From Phorcus lineatus (Eukaryota; Mollusca; Gastropoda; Trochida; Trochidae), in NCBI GenBank assembly GCA_921293015.1, contig OV121087.1, positions 42,332,630 through 42,396,629 of the forward strand: 64,000 nt of DNA. Direction: 5' to 3'. A program made the translations under genes and the position numbers. Under the pieces are notes generated by a model that was given only the letters and a program-made list of their open reading frames with translations, made no database searches and had not been told where the DNA came from. Positions 25,451-45,795 of this stretch are shown here, in pieces (within the stretch, counting starts at the first letter, position 1; each line of letters starts with the position of its first letter).

Positions 25451-28400
25451 TTACATCATGTTAAAAAACTCATCATCCTCAAAATCGAAGAACTCGTCAT
25501 CGACCGGCCCCATGCCCTCGAAGAGTCTGTTATAGCAGGTGAAGCTTGCGTTGTTGAAGTGGCTGTACGGGTTGGTGCGAGACAGGAGACTCTGACACAA
25601 CCAGCAGAAATATGTGCGGCACTTTGTGCATGTCATCTTGTTACAACCGTCAATCTTCTACAAAAGAAAAAATCATTTGATTTTAGTGTAACGAAATAGT
25701 CATTGACTCAGTACTACATGAGGCTTCATATCAAAATAGGTTATAGAGAACATGTTTTTAGAGCCAATGTGACCCGTACTTTGGGCAAAATCTAAAAATT
25801 AGAACCCCTAATGCCTAACAAAACTCAACACAAGAATATAGATTTCTTACCATTTTTCTTCCAAAGTAGATAAAGAAAGGTTTTAAGGCCATGGCCCCTC
25901 TCGCTCTTAGTAGGGGCAACAGAATAATAAAATCTACAATTTATGATTCCCACTGGCCAAAATATCTGCACCCAACATTCAATGAATGACCAGTGAATTT
26001 GCTCTTTACCTGTATGTGAGTGCCGCAGGAGGGACACTGCTTGGCGTACTGATCCAACCACTCCGAGGACCACGTCTCCTCCAGGGCCTGTTCGATTGTC
26101 CGCTTGCCATACCGCCGCTCAAGGAAGCGCTTCCCCTCCTCGTCCGCAGCCTGATACTCCTCACGCAACTTCTTCAGCTCATCTGGAAATGTAACCATTT
26201 TACATGGTGGAACAATCCTTCTTCCAACCATTCGACTGAAACTTCTCTTTTCCAAAATCTTGAATACAAATCCTTAATCTAGTACATAAAGATAAACAAT
26301 AAAATTATTCTGTTGGTTATTTCCTTTGTTTGTATAAACTCCTAAAGAATAACCTCATGTATTTTTATCTACAATAAGCACTCATAGCAGGTTTTACATT
26401 TGAGGGAAGATCAGTATGATTGATCAAAAGTTTCTGAACTGAGATGACAGGATTGAACTCCTTGCCTCCTTTTTATAAAATAACCACCACCTGACCATGG
26501 CCATTGCTGACAATGTAGAGTTTGAGAACCATATTAGAGCAGTACCTGATTTGATCCTGCAAGGCGAGAGTCCATGGAAGACAAGTTTGCAGAGGATGCA
26601 GAAAACATATCTACAGACTGGGCAGGATCCCATGTTGCTCTCCCGGTCAATGATTACTGGGAACTGGCAGACTGGCCGGGGACAGTACACAACGTCTGAC
26701 ATTGTCTCCAGGGATGTCTTCAGCAGGAGCTGGTCGTAACGGGCAAACAACTCGGGGGATACCAGCTCCCGCACCTACAAGTAGATGTTATACAGCTCGC
26801 TTTATTCTTTGAAAAATATTTGTCTATCCTTGCAGTGTCAGACAAACATAAGATGCACTTTACCTCACCTACAGCTATGTTATGAAAGTTCAAGGATACC
26901 TCTGAGATTTGTTGATGGGACAAAAAAGTACTCCTACACTTCAACCAGCGGGACATTCAGAGGGAGTTTTGAGATATATACAACAGATAATTGACTGAAA
27001 CAGAATTGCTGAGCACTATCACATCACATTGCTATTACATCGTTTAATCACATCACAATGCAATGCCCTTGTGGAACCTTCATTACAATATTTCATACAC
27101 AGATTTCACGTTTTTCATTTGAAATATAATAAGGAATGAATAGAATATAGTCTCACCCGTGTATATTCTATGATCAAATATATCAATATTTATTAATAAA
27201 AGTCAAATATACTAAGCAAAGCAAAATATTTTGCAACTTAACAAACTTGATATCACAAAACACTTGCAAGTAATTCCTTAAATCTCTTAGTGCTATACAC
27301 AGCCTAGCTGACCTCTCACCTGTGCTGGATGTGCCTGCGACTCACACTTATCTTCAGGGCAGTTGAGAGCAGACACATTCCCTTCTCCTATCTGTATCGC
27401 GAAGTAGTCCCTCATACAGTCTTTACAGTACACATGATCACACTTTGTAAACTTTATACACTGGGAGCCGAACTTCTCAGAGAAGCAGACTTTACAAGAG
27501 TAGACAGACTTCTGAAACTGGCGCAGTTGTTCCTGAGTGTCAAAGTCTCGAATTGCAGGAAGTAACAAATTTTGCGATGCAATGTCCTGAATTGCTCGCT
27601 TATCACAGTTTATACAATCCTCGTTTTTGTTACTGCTGTCATGTCTTGACCTCTTGCTGACGACATTAGCAAGGTCAATAGGGGAAGATAACTCTAAATA
27701 GTCAAATGCTTCATTCTGCAGGAAGTTTGTCCACAGGAAGAGGATGACGCCTCCCTTGTTCTCCTCCCAGAGTTCGTCTAGCTTCTTGCATAGGCTTGTA
27801 AGCTGAAAGAAAGATAATAACTAATAAACATCAATGCAAGTCCTTTTATGACAGCACAGACAACATTAATTGCTGGACAACCATTACCAGGTTAATAAAG
27901 AGTTATTACGTTTCAAACATTCTGTTATCACACCTGAAGTTTGGTAAGCCACTTGCAAGACAGAGTGAATGCAGGTGGTTGTGTTGATGGGTAGTTAGAT
28001 GGAAGCACATAGTTCAAGGTGACCGGAGGCAGATACTTGACCTCAATAAGATCATTGGTTTCTTCCTTGCCGTCATCTGAAATATGTTAAAATCAAAGGG
28101 ACATGATAAATGATAATACCTATGAGTGTCACTGTTAAGCCAAACATGGTTACAACATAAGTGACCCCATCATATAGAGGGGTATCTCTATAAATGTATT
28201 TTATGCACTTTTCTAGATGAAAAAAAACTTTAAAAAGGTTATATCATCATAGGCATTTTCAATCTGGAAAATTATAGCTAATATGAAACGTTTTGGCTTT
28301 CATTTTTCAGGTAGGGTAAATTTCTACTACACTGTAACAAAATAATGGCACTAAATAAATTTCCTATGCATCATTAAATGGTAATAATGCCGGATTTTTG

Positions 28401-28782
28401 GAATTCTGAATGAAAATTAAATTCTGAAAGCCAAAGCTATCATTTTTCAGGTAGGGTAAATTTCTACTACACTGTAACAAAACAATGGCACTAAATAAAT
28501 TTCCTATGCATCATTAAGTGGTAATAATGCCAGATTTTAAGATTCTTCTGAAGTCTAGGCAGTTAAACTTGTTGATCATTAGTATCATGATCATGATTGA
28601 CCTTTTTTGTCTTCGTCAGTTGTCTCTTTGACCATTCTAATGTAGCATGGTTCCGGAAGGGTGAAAGCTGCGACAAACTGACCCCCTGGTTCCTCCCCCT
28701 CCTGCGACAGGGTGAGGACAGTGTCGTCAAAGATACTCGTCAGAGCTGTCAACTCATCATCCTGCTCCTCTTTGTCGTTCAT
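25451..28782 (-). CDS. RNF14: RNF14-type RBR E3 ubiquitin ligase, complete, 6 coding exons, 471 aa
   Basis: Transfers ubiquitin from an E2 via a thioester on its Rcat cysteine. Exons on the minus strand: 28602-28782, 27934-28076, 27320-27802, 26546-26774, 26010-26182 and 25451-25657. All junctions are GT-AG, phases agree and no stop interrupts. RWD domain about 1-150 (DELTALTSIFDD, YVLPSNYPSTQPP, LCKKLDELWEENKGG). RING1 from C211 (SCKVCFSEKFG, KCDHVYCKDCMRDYF). IBR in exon 4 (VVYCPRPVCQFPV, CPVCRYVFCILC). Rcat (CPSCGTHIQKIDGCNKMTC) with the expected catalytic Cys at about 408 in GCNKM. The acidic tail ends EDDEFFNMM. Length matches human RNF14 (474 aa), which, with the domain order, makes orthology likely. 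Confidence 0.95.
28302..28540. repeat. Direct duplication of ~100 bp in RNF14 intron 1
   Basis: 28302-28399 and 28441-28540 share GGTAGGGTAAATTTCTACTA, ATGGCACTAAATAAATTTCC and GGTAATAATGCC. Recent local duplication in the intron between coding exons 1 and 2. Confidence 0.85.
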
Positions 28783-28796
28783 TTCAACTCGGACAT
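28779..28796 (-). promoter_or_regulatory. Upstream ORF overlapping the RNF14 start codon
   Basis: A five-codon frame (MSELK) precedes the RNF14 start. Its stop TGA (28781-28779) overlaps the main ATG (28782-28780) in ATGA. This layout could lower translation of the main frame or allow stop-start reinitiation. It applies only if 28796 is in the mature mRNA, which a possible acceptor beginning the exon at 28804 supports. Confidence 0.55.
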
Positions 28797-28803
28797 CGGC
28801 TCA

Positions 28804-29368
28804 ACTATGTCACAGGTCAAATATTGTTAATTTTTTGTGTCTGTTACCACAATAGGATGAGAACTGATTTTTTTTAAAAAAAGGTCTAGGCCTACATATA
28901 AGCTCCTACCACTTGATGAAATACTTGACAGTATAATTATATATAGTTCTAATTAAATACAAAGAGAAATTAACAGCACTATTCCATAAAACATCTTCTA
29001 CATCAAACTGACTGTCCCTCTTTGAATAGCAACTTGCAGTATAATAAATGTGAACACTGACAACTATTTAATGAGATTTACTCTTTTATTCACATTATAT
29101 AATGTGACCTGTTTTATGATTTATGCTGCATTCGTCGTCTTTTACATGTTTACTGTCAATGTCATTTATCTGATTCTGATGTGAAATATTTATTCTTATT
29201 TAACACATTGAAGAAAATTCGTTTTTAAATACAAAAAGAACCCTTTGGTTTGATACCGGTATTATTCAAACAAACAAGGCACTCACTCAAAACTGACTTG
29301 TTTGTTGACGTTGTGCAATTTTAGGGTGACCTCCCTTGGATTGCTCTTGCATTCGGAAGTTTTCGGCA
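28804..29368. promoter_or_regulatory. RNF14 5'UTR intron and likely promoter region
   Basis: On the minus strand a strong donor GTGAGT follows TTTTGA (exon end 29287), and a possible acceptor (ACATAG, exon from 28804) lies just before the coding exon. This suggests a short non-coding first exon near 29288-29340, with a start site close to the plus-strand frame at 29369. No TATA box is evident. Confidence 0.4.
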
Positions 29369-29539
29369 ATGTCCGTTTTATTGAAAACCCAACGTTTCGG
29401 TTTGAATATTTTAAGTATTTTCCGAGCGCAATCATTTCAAAAGTCTACTTGTAACGGTGACAAATTTATGTGGCGTTTTGAAAACCATATCTTTAATTCA
29501 AACTTGTGTGGCTGTGTTGGAAAATTTAAAATCAATTAA
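29369..29539 (+). CDS. Possible first exon divergent from RNF14, presequence-like (uncertain)
   Basis: A 56-codon frame begins MSVLLKTQRFGLNILSIFRA. It is basic and amphipathic with no acidic residue in that stretch, as in mitochondrial targeting peptides. It could stand alone or be spliced at AACG|GTGACA (29456|29457). I found no downstream exon; the next plus-strand sequence is satellite and LINE. It could equally be a chance frame. Confidence 0.22.
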   Translation: MSVLLKTQRFGLNILSIFRAQSFQKSTCNGDKFMWRFENHIFNSNLCGCVGKFKIN

Positions 29540-30139
29540 AGAAAAAAGTTATTACGGGATTATGGGAGGCACTAATTAAGATATGAAATAGATTTAGATG
29601 AACTTTCATCTGAAAATAAACATGTAACTTTTGTTAAACTATCACTTGAAAAAACGTTTTAATTATCAAAAAATATCCAAACTCTTCATCCCAACATTGA
29701 CATATCAAGCAAAATAACCAGAAAACATCCAAAAAACAGAGACAGAGACTCATATTTGTGCGTGGAAAAATTCCAGCATGTATTATTTTTTTTGGAGACA
29801 TACAGTAATCTTTATTTCGTCAGTTGACTATAGATTAAACTTTCTATAAAACAGGTTTTCGATTGACTTTATTGGCTAGCCATTAATTAAAATAACTCGA
29901 AATGTGCATGTCGGGACGATTTCTCAAAACTAAACATTCGATTTTAATCATTTATTACCGTTGCAAATTTGCTCTCACTATGGTTTAGTTTCAATTCGTA
30001 ACTGAAGTCAAATAAAACATCATCCTGGAGTCTGTCCGATAATTACATCAATAAATATTAATGGTTAACTCTGAAGTTATCGAGGCTGTCAAGAGAGGAA
30101 CTTGCAACATCCTCTCTAACAATTTGTTTGCCATTTTAT

Positions 30140-32545
30140 TATATTGTCTTCTCGTGTTGACACATATGATTATTTCAAATTGTACGTTCTTTTTCATTTA
30201 TGATCTTTTCACTGATAGCATTTTAGCATCATACTATAATGATGCGTTTAATGTATTATTGTAGTATCATATTATAATGACGCTTTCAATATAGTATTAC
30301 AGTATCATATTATATTGATGCATTCAATAGAGTACTAAAGTATCATATTATAAAGATGCATTTAAGATAGTATTATAGTATCATACTATAATGACGCTTT
30401 CGTGATAAGATTATGGTATCATATCATATCAAAATGTTTAATTTGTTGAAAGATATGTATGATAAGGTATCTGCATGTGTGAAAATCGGAAATAAGAGGT
30501 CAGAAATATTCGACACGTCTTCTGGAGTAAAGCAAGGTTGTATGTTAAGTTCAGCTCTATTTATATTCTTTATCAACGAGCTTGTGGATGAGATGAAGAA
30601 ATGTGTATTAAGAGGGATATTTGTCAAAGATGGTTTAAATGATATTTTATTACTGCTTTTTGCAGATGATGTTACTTTGCTCGATGATACTGTAATTGGC
30701 TTGCAGAAAAAACTGGATACACTCTATCGGTTTTGCTCAAAATGGGGTTTTGAAGTCAATCTTGTATAGTTGTTTTCAGAAATGGTGTTTATTTAAAGAA
30801 ATCAGAAAAATGGTTCTATAATGGTACACAAATGAAAGTTGAATCACATTATAAGTATTTGGGTGTTGTTTTTACTACGAAATTGATATGTACAAAAACA
30901 TGTGAAACACTGAGTTTACAAGCAAAAAAAGCTTCGTACCCCATTTTTAAAATGTTTACGGATTTTCCAAATATATCTTTGGAAGTTGCATCAGCGATAT
31001 TTGATAGTAAAGTAGCTCCGATATTATTGTACGGTAGCGAAATCTCGGGCCACTCATACAGTCCTTTTCAAACGGTTTTTGTGTGTTAATAAAACGATTT
31101 CTTCCAAAGCTATACTTGGAGAAATTGGTAGAACTCCCTTATGTGTTAAATATTTCAGTAGATGTATACAATATTGGTGCAGAATTATACATGTGGACGA
31201 TCACCGTCACCCCAAAGCATGCTATGATATGTTAAAGCAACAAGATGACCATGGCAGCTGCAGTTGGGTCTCGCACGTACGTTTGCTTTTGTTTCGTACC
31301 GGCTTTTCATATGTTTGGATAACACAAGAATGTGGAAATATCGATGCGTTTGTTTTTGAATTTCGACAAAGATGTAAAGATATTGAAATTCAAAATTGGC
31401 ATTCCAGGGTAACATCGTCATCTTTTCTTAAATACTATGGATCAATCAAGTCTGCCCTGGAACCAGAGAAATACATCTTAAAACTTAATCCAAATAAAGA
31501 TCTTATACTTATTTTATGCAAATTTCGATGTCAAGTTGAACATTCAACAAAGATATTGATATAATGTTGATATACATAGCGATACACTTATTTGAGACAA
31601 ATGTGATTTTAATGTTCAATAAGATGAATTTCATTTTCTACTTGTGTGTCCCTTTTATTCTTTGCAAAGAAAATTGTATTTACCCAGCTATTATCATACT
31701 TTTCCATCACAATTAAAATTCAAACAACTTTTAGCAACATCAAATGTAAATGTAATTAAATCGGTTGCGATATTTCTTAAACGTAACCTGCCTGTGTAAA
31801 AAAACAGCTTTTATAATCATTTGTTAACCTGTCCATCCGCAAACTATATGTATTATTTCAAATGATTGTACTCTTGGCCATGAGGCCTCAAATACTGAAT
31901 AAACTTCTTCTTCTTCTTCTTCTTCATAATAACGCATTCATATTATCACATCATACTGATGCATTCAATACAGTCTCATGTTATAATGATGCATTTAAGA
32001 TGGTATTATATAGTGTCATATTATAATATTTCCATATTATAATGATACATTCAAGATGGCATAATCGTATCATATTATACTCACGCATTCGATATGGTAT
32101 TGCAGTGTCATATTTCAATGACGCATTCAATATACTATTATTTTGTCATCTTATAATGATACATTCAAGATAGTATAATAGTATAATGACGCATTCAAGA
32201 TAATATTATAGTATATATTACAATGACGCATTCAAGATAGTAATATAGTGTCATATTATAATGACGATTTCAATATAGTTTTATGCTGTCATATTATTAT
32301 GATACTTTCAAGATAGTTTATAGTATCATATTATAACGATACATTCAAGATGGTATTATGGTATCATATCATAATGATAAATTCAACATAGTATTTCAGT
32401 ATTACATTATAATGACGCATTCAATAAATAAATATAGTGTCATATTTAATGACGCATTCAAGATGGTAATATGGTATCATATTATGATGACGCCTTCAAA
32501 ATAGTACCATAGTATCATATAATGATAAATTCAAGATAGTGTTCC
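30140..32545. repeat. AT-rich minisatellite (~38-42 bp unit), split by a LINE
   Basis: Imperfect tandem units built on ATCATATTATAATGACGC, ATTCAAGATAG and TATTATAGT occupy about 30200-30430 and 31925-32545. The two halves are separated by the LINE fragment at 30431-31925. Confidence 0.85.
30431..31925 (+). mobile_element. 5'-truncated LINE, copy 2 of the element at 8157-11160
   Basis: Begins within RT (MFNLLKDMYDKVSACVKIGN) and runs to the 3' end with a (TTC)n tail. It keeps SSGVKQGCMLSSALF and FADDVTLLDD. Sequence is very close to copy 1, including the stop after VNLV. It has its own deletion near 31050. The 5' truncation is typical of target-primed reverse transcription. Confidence 0.9.
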
Positions 32546-33165
32546 ATAACTCATACTAAATCTTTTATTTCAACTGACGCTGCATCACTAGGGACATTTC
32601 CCACAAGATTATTGAAATTTTCCGATACAAAGTCATATATGCAAATAGCACAATGACCCTAAAAACACTACTTAATATCTGTGTGTTTGGGTGAGACATT
32701 GATGTAAGCAAATTAAGCTTGTGTGTTAGATCTTTTCTTTTCTAAAATGTTCTAATCAATCAATTAATTTTGTGCAAGACTCCTATACTATATTATATAT
32801 ATTGTCATTAAAAAAAATTGACCGACTTACTTCGTTAAATATTTAGCCTTGTAAGGTCTAAAATGATGATCTGAATATAAAGAGTATGTTTACTTTGAAC
32901 ATCTAACCAATACATTCTTCCATCCCGGGAGGCTCTTGTTACAGTCGACCTTCAAGGGTCCAACTGAGCACACATGACATGCATGTTCCCACTACTTCAT
33001 CGCTTTGAATGGTGTCTAGCCGTGTCGGCCTTGGCAACCTACATTACTCCTTATAGGTACTTAGATGTGTGAGTGATGACTCTGGATGATTACAGATGAT
33101 CGAGAAAAACAAATTCTATGAATTTTCAACCTTTTTTTATTGCAAAGAGATTCGACATATTGTTG
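32546..33165. other. Intergenic, no feature recognised
   Basis: Sequence between the minisatellite and the CTATA-rich repeat. No gene or element could be supported. Confidence 0.4.
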
Positions 33166-33409
33166 TATATAATATACTATACTATTCTGTGCTAAACTAA
33201 ACTATAATATGATATGCTATGCTATACTATACTAAACTATAATATCATATGCTATGCTATACACTGCTATACTATACTATACTGTACTATACTATGCTAT
33301 GCTATGCTATACTCTACTATACTATATATACTATGTTTTTCTACTGCTTCTGCTACTACTACTGCCTAACCTGCTGCTGTTACTACTGTTGCCACTACTA
33401 CTTCTTCTT

Positions 33410-33445
<36 letters not shown>
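33166..33445. repeat. CTATA/CTATG pentamer repeats and (CTA)n
   Basis: Degenerate pentanucleotide repeats (about 33166-33330) followed by a trinucleotide (CTA)n run (about 33346-33445). The long open frames here are only low-complexity translations. Confidence 0.85.
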
Positions 33446-33929
33446 TTTCACATATTTTCACTAAGATAAAAATACAAAGATGTCATTAAAATTTAAATGG
33501 TAAAATCAGAAAAAAGAATGTGAATAATTATGACAAAGCTCATTGTTAGCATTTAATATACACTCATTGTTAGCATTTAATTAAAATTTGCACTGAGGAA
33601 ACCGAGTAATTTTGATCATATGTGTTAGGTAATTTTCAACCAGTGAGAGAGATAAGAAACCAAGGGTAAAACTCAAAGTGGCTGTGCACAGGGGGATGAT
33701 TGTCAACTCACTCAATACACCTATACCGTGCAAAATGATCCTCTTATCTAAACAGGGTCGATATGTAGAACAGACACCATGAAATGCAAACACCCAGATG
33801 TATGCCATACAAGGTCGTCCAATGAATGTACCAACAATAGTAAACTAAGACGGAGCCCGATTTCTAAACGTTAACAGTATGAACATAGACCTGCTTGCAT
33901 AAGCTTTCAGTCAGTCATCCACTGCATGA

Positions 33930-41836
<7,907 letters not shown>

Positions 41837-42639
41837 TTGTAAATTATTTAGAACGTTCAAATATTTTCAGTATCATACTTCTGCTCGACGAATGTTTGTG
41901 TCGGAGTGAGGGTATGTTTATATCACCAACTTTGGTCTATATACTTATGTGGTTATACTGTTATTCAATTTGTAAAGTAATACAACAAGCCTTATTTTGT
42001 AATAAATAGTCCAAAAATATGTGTTTGTTTGCCTGTGTTGTGAATGCTGCTACGGCAACACATCCATTCTACACTAATGATAGAAAGGTAATGATTATGT
42101 TCATGCAAAAACAATTCATTGTTTTAACTATCTATGTCGCTTGCAGACGAGTTAAAATTTTGAACAACGAAAGTCAAACAACTTGCCTTTGGAATGTATT
42201 GAAACACACAATATTTTATGTTCTATAAATGACATTTAAGAATGAAGATACTTCGGAAATGGGTTTCTGATAATTTCAAAACTTTACTCAAATATTTTTA
42301 AAAAAAAGGAAAATAAATATACAAACAAACCAAGTGTATCGTTGATTGCATTTAAGCCTTTGATAGTTTGACACCAGGGACCCGTGAATATAGAATGACG
42401 AGAAAGGACGCTTGAAATATATAATGGCCAGGATATATGTCCCTGGAGGTGCCTTTTTTCTCTGTACATTTACTAATTAGAATACACTAAGGGAGGTTAT
42501 TAATGCGTTTAGAAATCAGCCAAGCCCCTAGCCAAGCTCTTGCTAGGTAACTAGTTCCATATAAGTGGTTCCAAAATGACCAATGGCCAAAGATCATGTG
42601 ACCTTTCAGTGATGAAGAGGGAAAGTCAAAGCCACTTAT
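41837..42639. other. 3'UTR of the GH13 gene and flank
   Basis: The UTR probably ends shortly after AATAAA at 42001-42006. Nothing else is recognised up to the diverged direct repeat. Confidence 0.4.
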
Positions 42640-43740
42640 CGCCCTCTTCTTTGTATGATCACCCAAGGGTTAACATCCACTGTACCATATTCTCCATTGT
42701 TTATAGATATATGTAACTGCACCAATTAGAACTTTTACCTCTCCCTTCCTGCCCCTATCCCTACGAGGTTCTAATGCATATTTACATTCCATGCTTTTAT
42801 TTGCTTGTTTTAAAATCGACGCATATAGCATTAACATTTATTGTTTTAATTGATTATCAACAAACTTTGGAAATTCCAAATACCATATAAGTAGCTCTAT
42901 GCTAATATAAGTTCTAAATTTCCTTTTCCTTTAGTCAATATTTTTTATTCAATAAATGCACAGTGCATTTACATTCACTCACAGATAGTTGATGTATCTA
43001 TTGCCAAACTCAACCCTTGTCTCAGTCTCCACACATGGTATTAATCAAAGCCTCTTGCCCTTTAATGAGCATGATCCAAGATGGCGGCTTCAAATGTAGA
43101 CAAAGCTGCGTATTCTGTTTAGTTAAGCTACTAATCTGGAACTCGCCTTTCAATGTGCTCATGTCAATATATATTCATGTCATTGGCTAAGCATTAACAA
43201 TCATTGTTTTTCCAGGTGTCCTATCAAGGTTAATAATTTCCCCATTACCGGTATTGATTTTGATTGCATACATATATTGTTTAGTTATATACATTTATAT
43301 TTATTCCTTTGGGCCCTGTGTATAATAGTGCGACCTTTAACTTACATTAGGTGGCAAAATTTCCTTAATTCGGCGGAAGGATGTCATGATTACTTCTGGG
43401 GGGAATTAAAGATATAGATGTATTTAAATATAAAAACTCATTGCGAGCGCTCATGCTTTACAAAGCTATCTTGTACATAGGTTCCCTCACATCCATCATA
43501 CCACTTAATTCGAATTCGAATGATTTATATTTCATAGATTTATTTAAGCTCTTCTCTGTTTGATCACCCAAGGGTGAACATCCACTGCAGTCCATTGTTC
43601 AAGGTACCCCCTTGGATGTACAGACAGGAAAAGTTTCTTTCTCATAAATACATCATTATCACTTTCATTCCTGTGTTGTGTCATCTTTGCCTAGTAAATT
43701 GGAATTAGCACGCCTGCCCATCCCTTTTTTGTGAGACTGA
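42640..43740. repeat. Diverged direct repeats, 0.9 kb apart
   Basis: GATCACCCAAGGGTTAACAT near 42658 and GATCACCCAAGGGTGAACAT near 43561 share flanking blocks on both sides (CTCTTCT before, CATCCACTG and CCTGCCC after). Either an old duplication or remnants of element ends. Confidence 0.4.
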
Positions 43741-44649
43741 AATTAGGCTAATTAGGCGATTCAACATAGTCTTACAAATATGTGATGTTTGCCTAGTTGG
43801 AAAGTAGTAAGTAGAAGAAGTAAGTAGAAGGGACAACATTATTAAAAGAATAATAAACAGGATGCGAGTAATTACGTTTAATTCCGAGTTTTGAGTTGGT
43901 TAATCTTTTTGTTACCCAAGTCAAATCTAAGAATACTTACGGTACTTTTGGAAATACCTTCCTAAAGACGGAGTTGCAAGTAAACTCGGTCATAATTGTA
44001 TTCTTGCGCGACAAACAACGATTACATATGTCATTTTCATACAAGTGTAGTCCCAGCAATTCATAACACGTTTATGGATTATTAAGCAAGGTGATTAAGC
44101 AAACTTTTTAAAGACAATCCTGTTTGACGAATTACTAAAACAAACCACATACAGACACTTAACGTTTCATGTTATTCCATACGAAATGATAACAATGTTT
44201 GTTTTGAAGTCTCTTTGACACGTGTATGCTAGACTCACCAAACAATGAATAGAAAAATAGTTCTGTGAACCAATCGTATCTCGAGCTATTTTTAGAGAAA
44301 ACTGTAATTCCCATGACCATTATGAACTTTTTAATACCCGGCATATCTGTGAGCGCTTGGATAAGAAAATGATATTCAGCTTTATGTGTCGATAATAAAA
44401 TGCTGAAGTTGAACATGTATTTTCGCATTATCTCCCAAAAGAGGTTGCTTCCTTCACAACCACTGTTCTAAAAAGAACATTTTACGAGCTTCCGGCTGGT
44501 AAACCTAGCGGCAAAATATTGCAACATAAACTACCTTGCAAAATGTTAGCCAATGAAAACGTCGAAAGTATGGTTAACACATTTGATGTCTACGACGTAG
44601 ATGTAGTAATTAAATAAGGCGAAGGTACTCGGTAAAGAAGACTCGTAGT

Positions 44650-44770
44650 GTGAAGAGCATATTCAAAAAAAGTTTAGCTTTCCGAAACATAACTGAAACA
44701 AATTATTCGTTTTGAATATCTTTGAAACGGCCACGCTGATTGCACAACTAGCTTTGATTAAATCCAATCA
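44650..44770 (-). repeat. Dispersed repeat, inverted relative of 7684-7830
   Basis: Reverse complement shows GTTGTGCAATCAGCG, GCCGTTTCAAA and AAAGCTAAACTTT in the same order as at 7684-7830. Confidence 0.6.
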
Positions 44771-45012
44771 CGCTTCCAAACTGAAGTACACAAGAACGAA
44801 CACACCCAAAGATTTTCGTATTCTGACATAATTTTTGACAAAATAGAATTCTTTAATGTTTTATCCTAATGTCACGAATAGAAACAATGAAAACATATCG
44901 TCCAAACGCAACTGAGGCAGTTGACGAAAAGTAATTTTTACAGAATGTTTTTTTTATTTGCACATGAATTTGACACGCTATAAGTATACAAAGCAGTATA
45001 TTCGATCGTCCA

Positions 45013-45795
45013 CTACTCATGTTACGGATAAAGCAGAAGGAAATGCCACGTTTAACAGCAGCAGGGCGAGAAAGAGTCATTGGAATTAGGGCACCATATC
45101 AGAAAGAACACTGCCATGAGACGTCTTCGAGCTACCGATGTTCGGGCATACCGACCATTCCGCGGAATGACCTTGACCCAAACATCTCCTCAACCGTCTA
45201 CGCTGGGCAAACGGAGTGAGACACTGGCAACGTCGTGACTGGGCAAGAGTGATCTCCATCGACGAAAGTCGATTCAACCTGTTCCAAACAGACGGCAGAG
45301 ACAGGCTGCAGCATGTGTCCAAGATGTTTTACCCTATGGTGGTGGCAGCGTCATGGTCTGGTGGCGGGATTTGCGGCGACCACAAGACAGATTTGGTGAC
45401 AATTCGTCTGACCCTTGCAGCCCAAAGATACAGGGATAAAGTGTTACAGCCTGTGGTGGTCCCATTCATACAGTTCAGCAGCAAGGGATGAGATTTCAAC
45501 AGGACAACCCAGACCACATACCGCCAGGATCACCATAGACTTCCTTCAACGACAAAACATCTAGGTTTTGCTTTGGCCATCACGCTCCCCTGATTTATGA
45601 CCGATCGAGCATCTATAGGACCATTTGCGAAGACGCATTAGACGTCACCCACAGCAACCAGGCTTCATGGAACAGCTGGAACAGGCACTACACGAAGGTG
45701 GGCAACGTTTGTCGAATGACGTCATCCGATGTCTTACCTTATCCATTAGAAGACGTGTCTATGCTTGTATTGGCTGATCTGTAAATGTAAATTTC
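45013..45795 (+). pseudogene. Tc1/mariner (Tc1-type) transposase pseudogene
   Basis: Frame-broken Tc1 transposase: start MPRLTAAGRERVIGI, then part of the DNA-binding region, the first catalytic Asp in ISIDESRFNLFQTDGRDR, then ICGDHKTDLVTI, RYRDKVLQPVVVPFIQ, the second Asp in FQQDN and the PIEHL block with the Glu. Several frameshifts and stops, plus loss of part of the N-terminal domain, make it inactive. Terminal inverted repeats were not located. Confidence 0.88.

Noticed and set aside
33249..33469. Leucine- or tyrosine-rich frames
   Set aside because: Translations of CTATA and CTA microsatellites.
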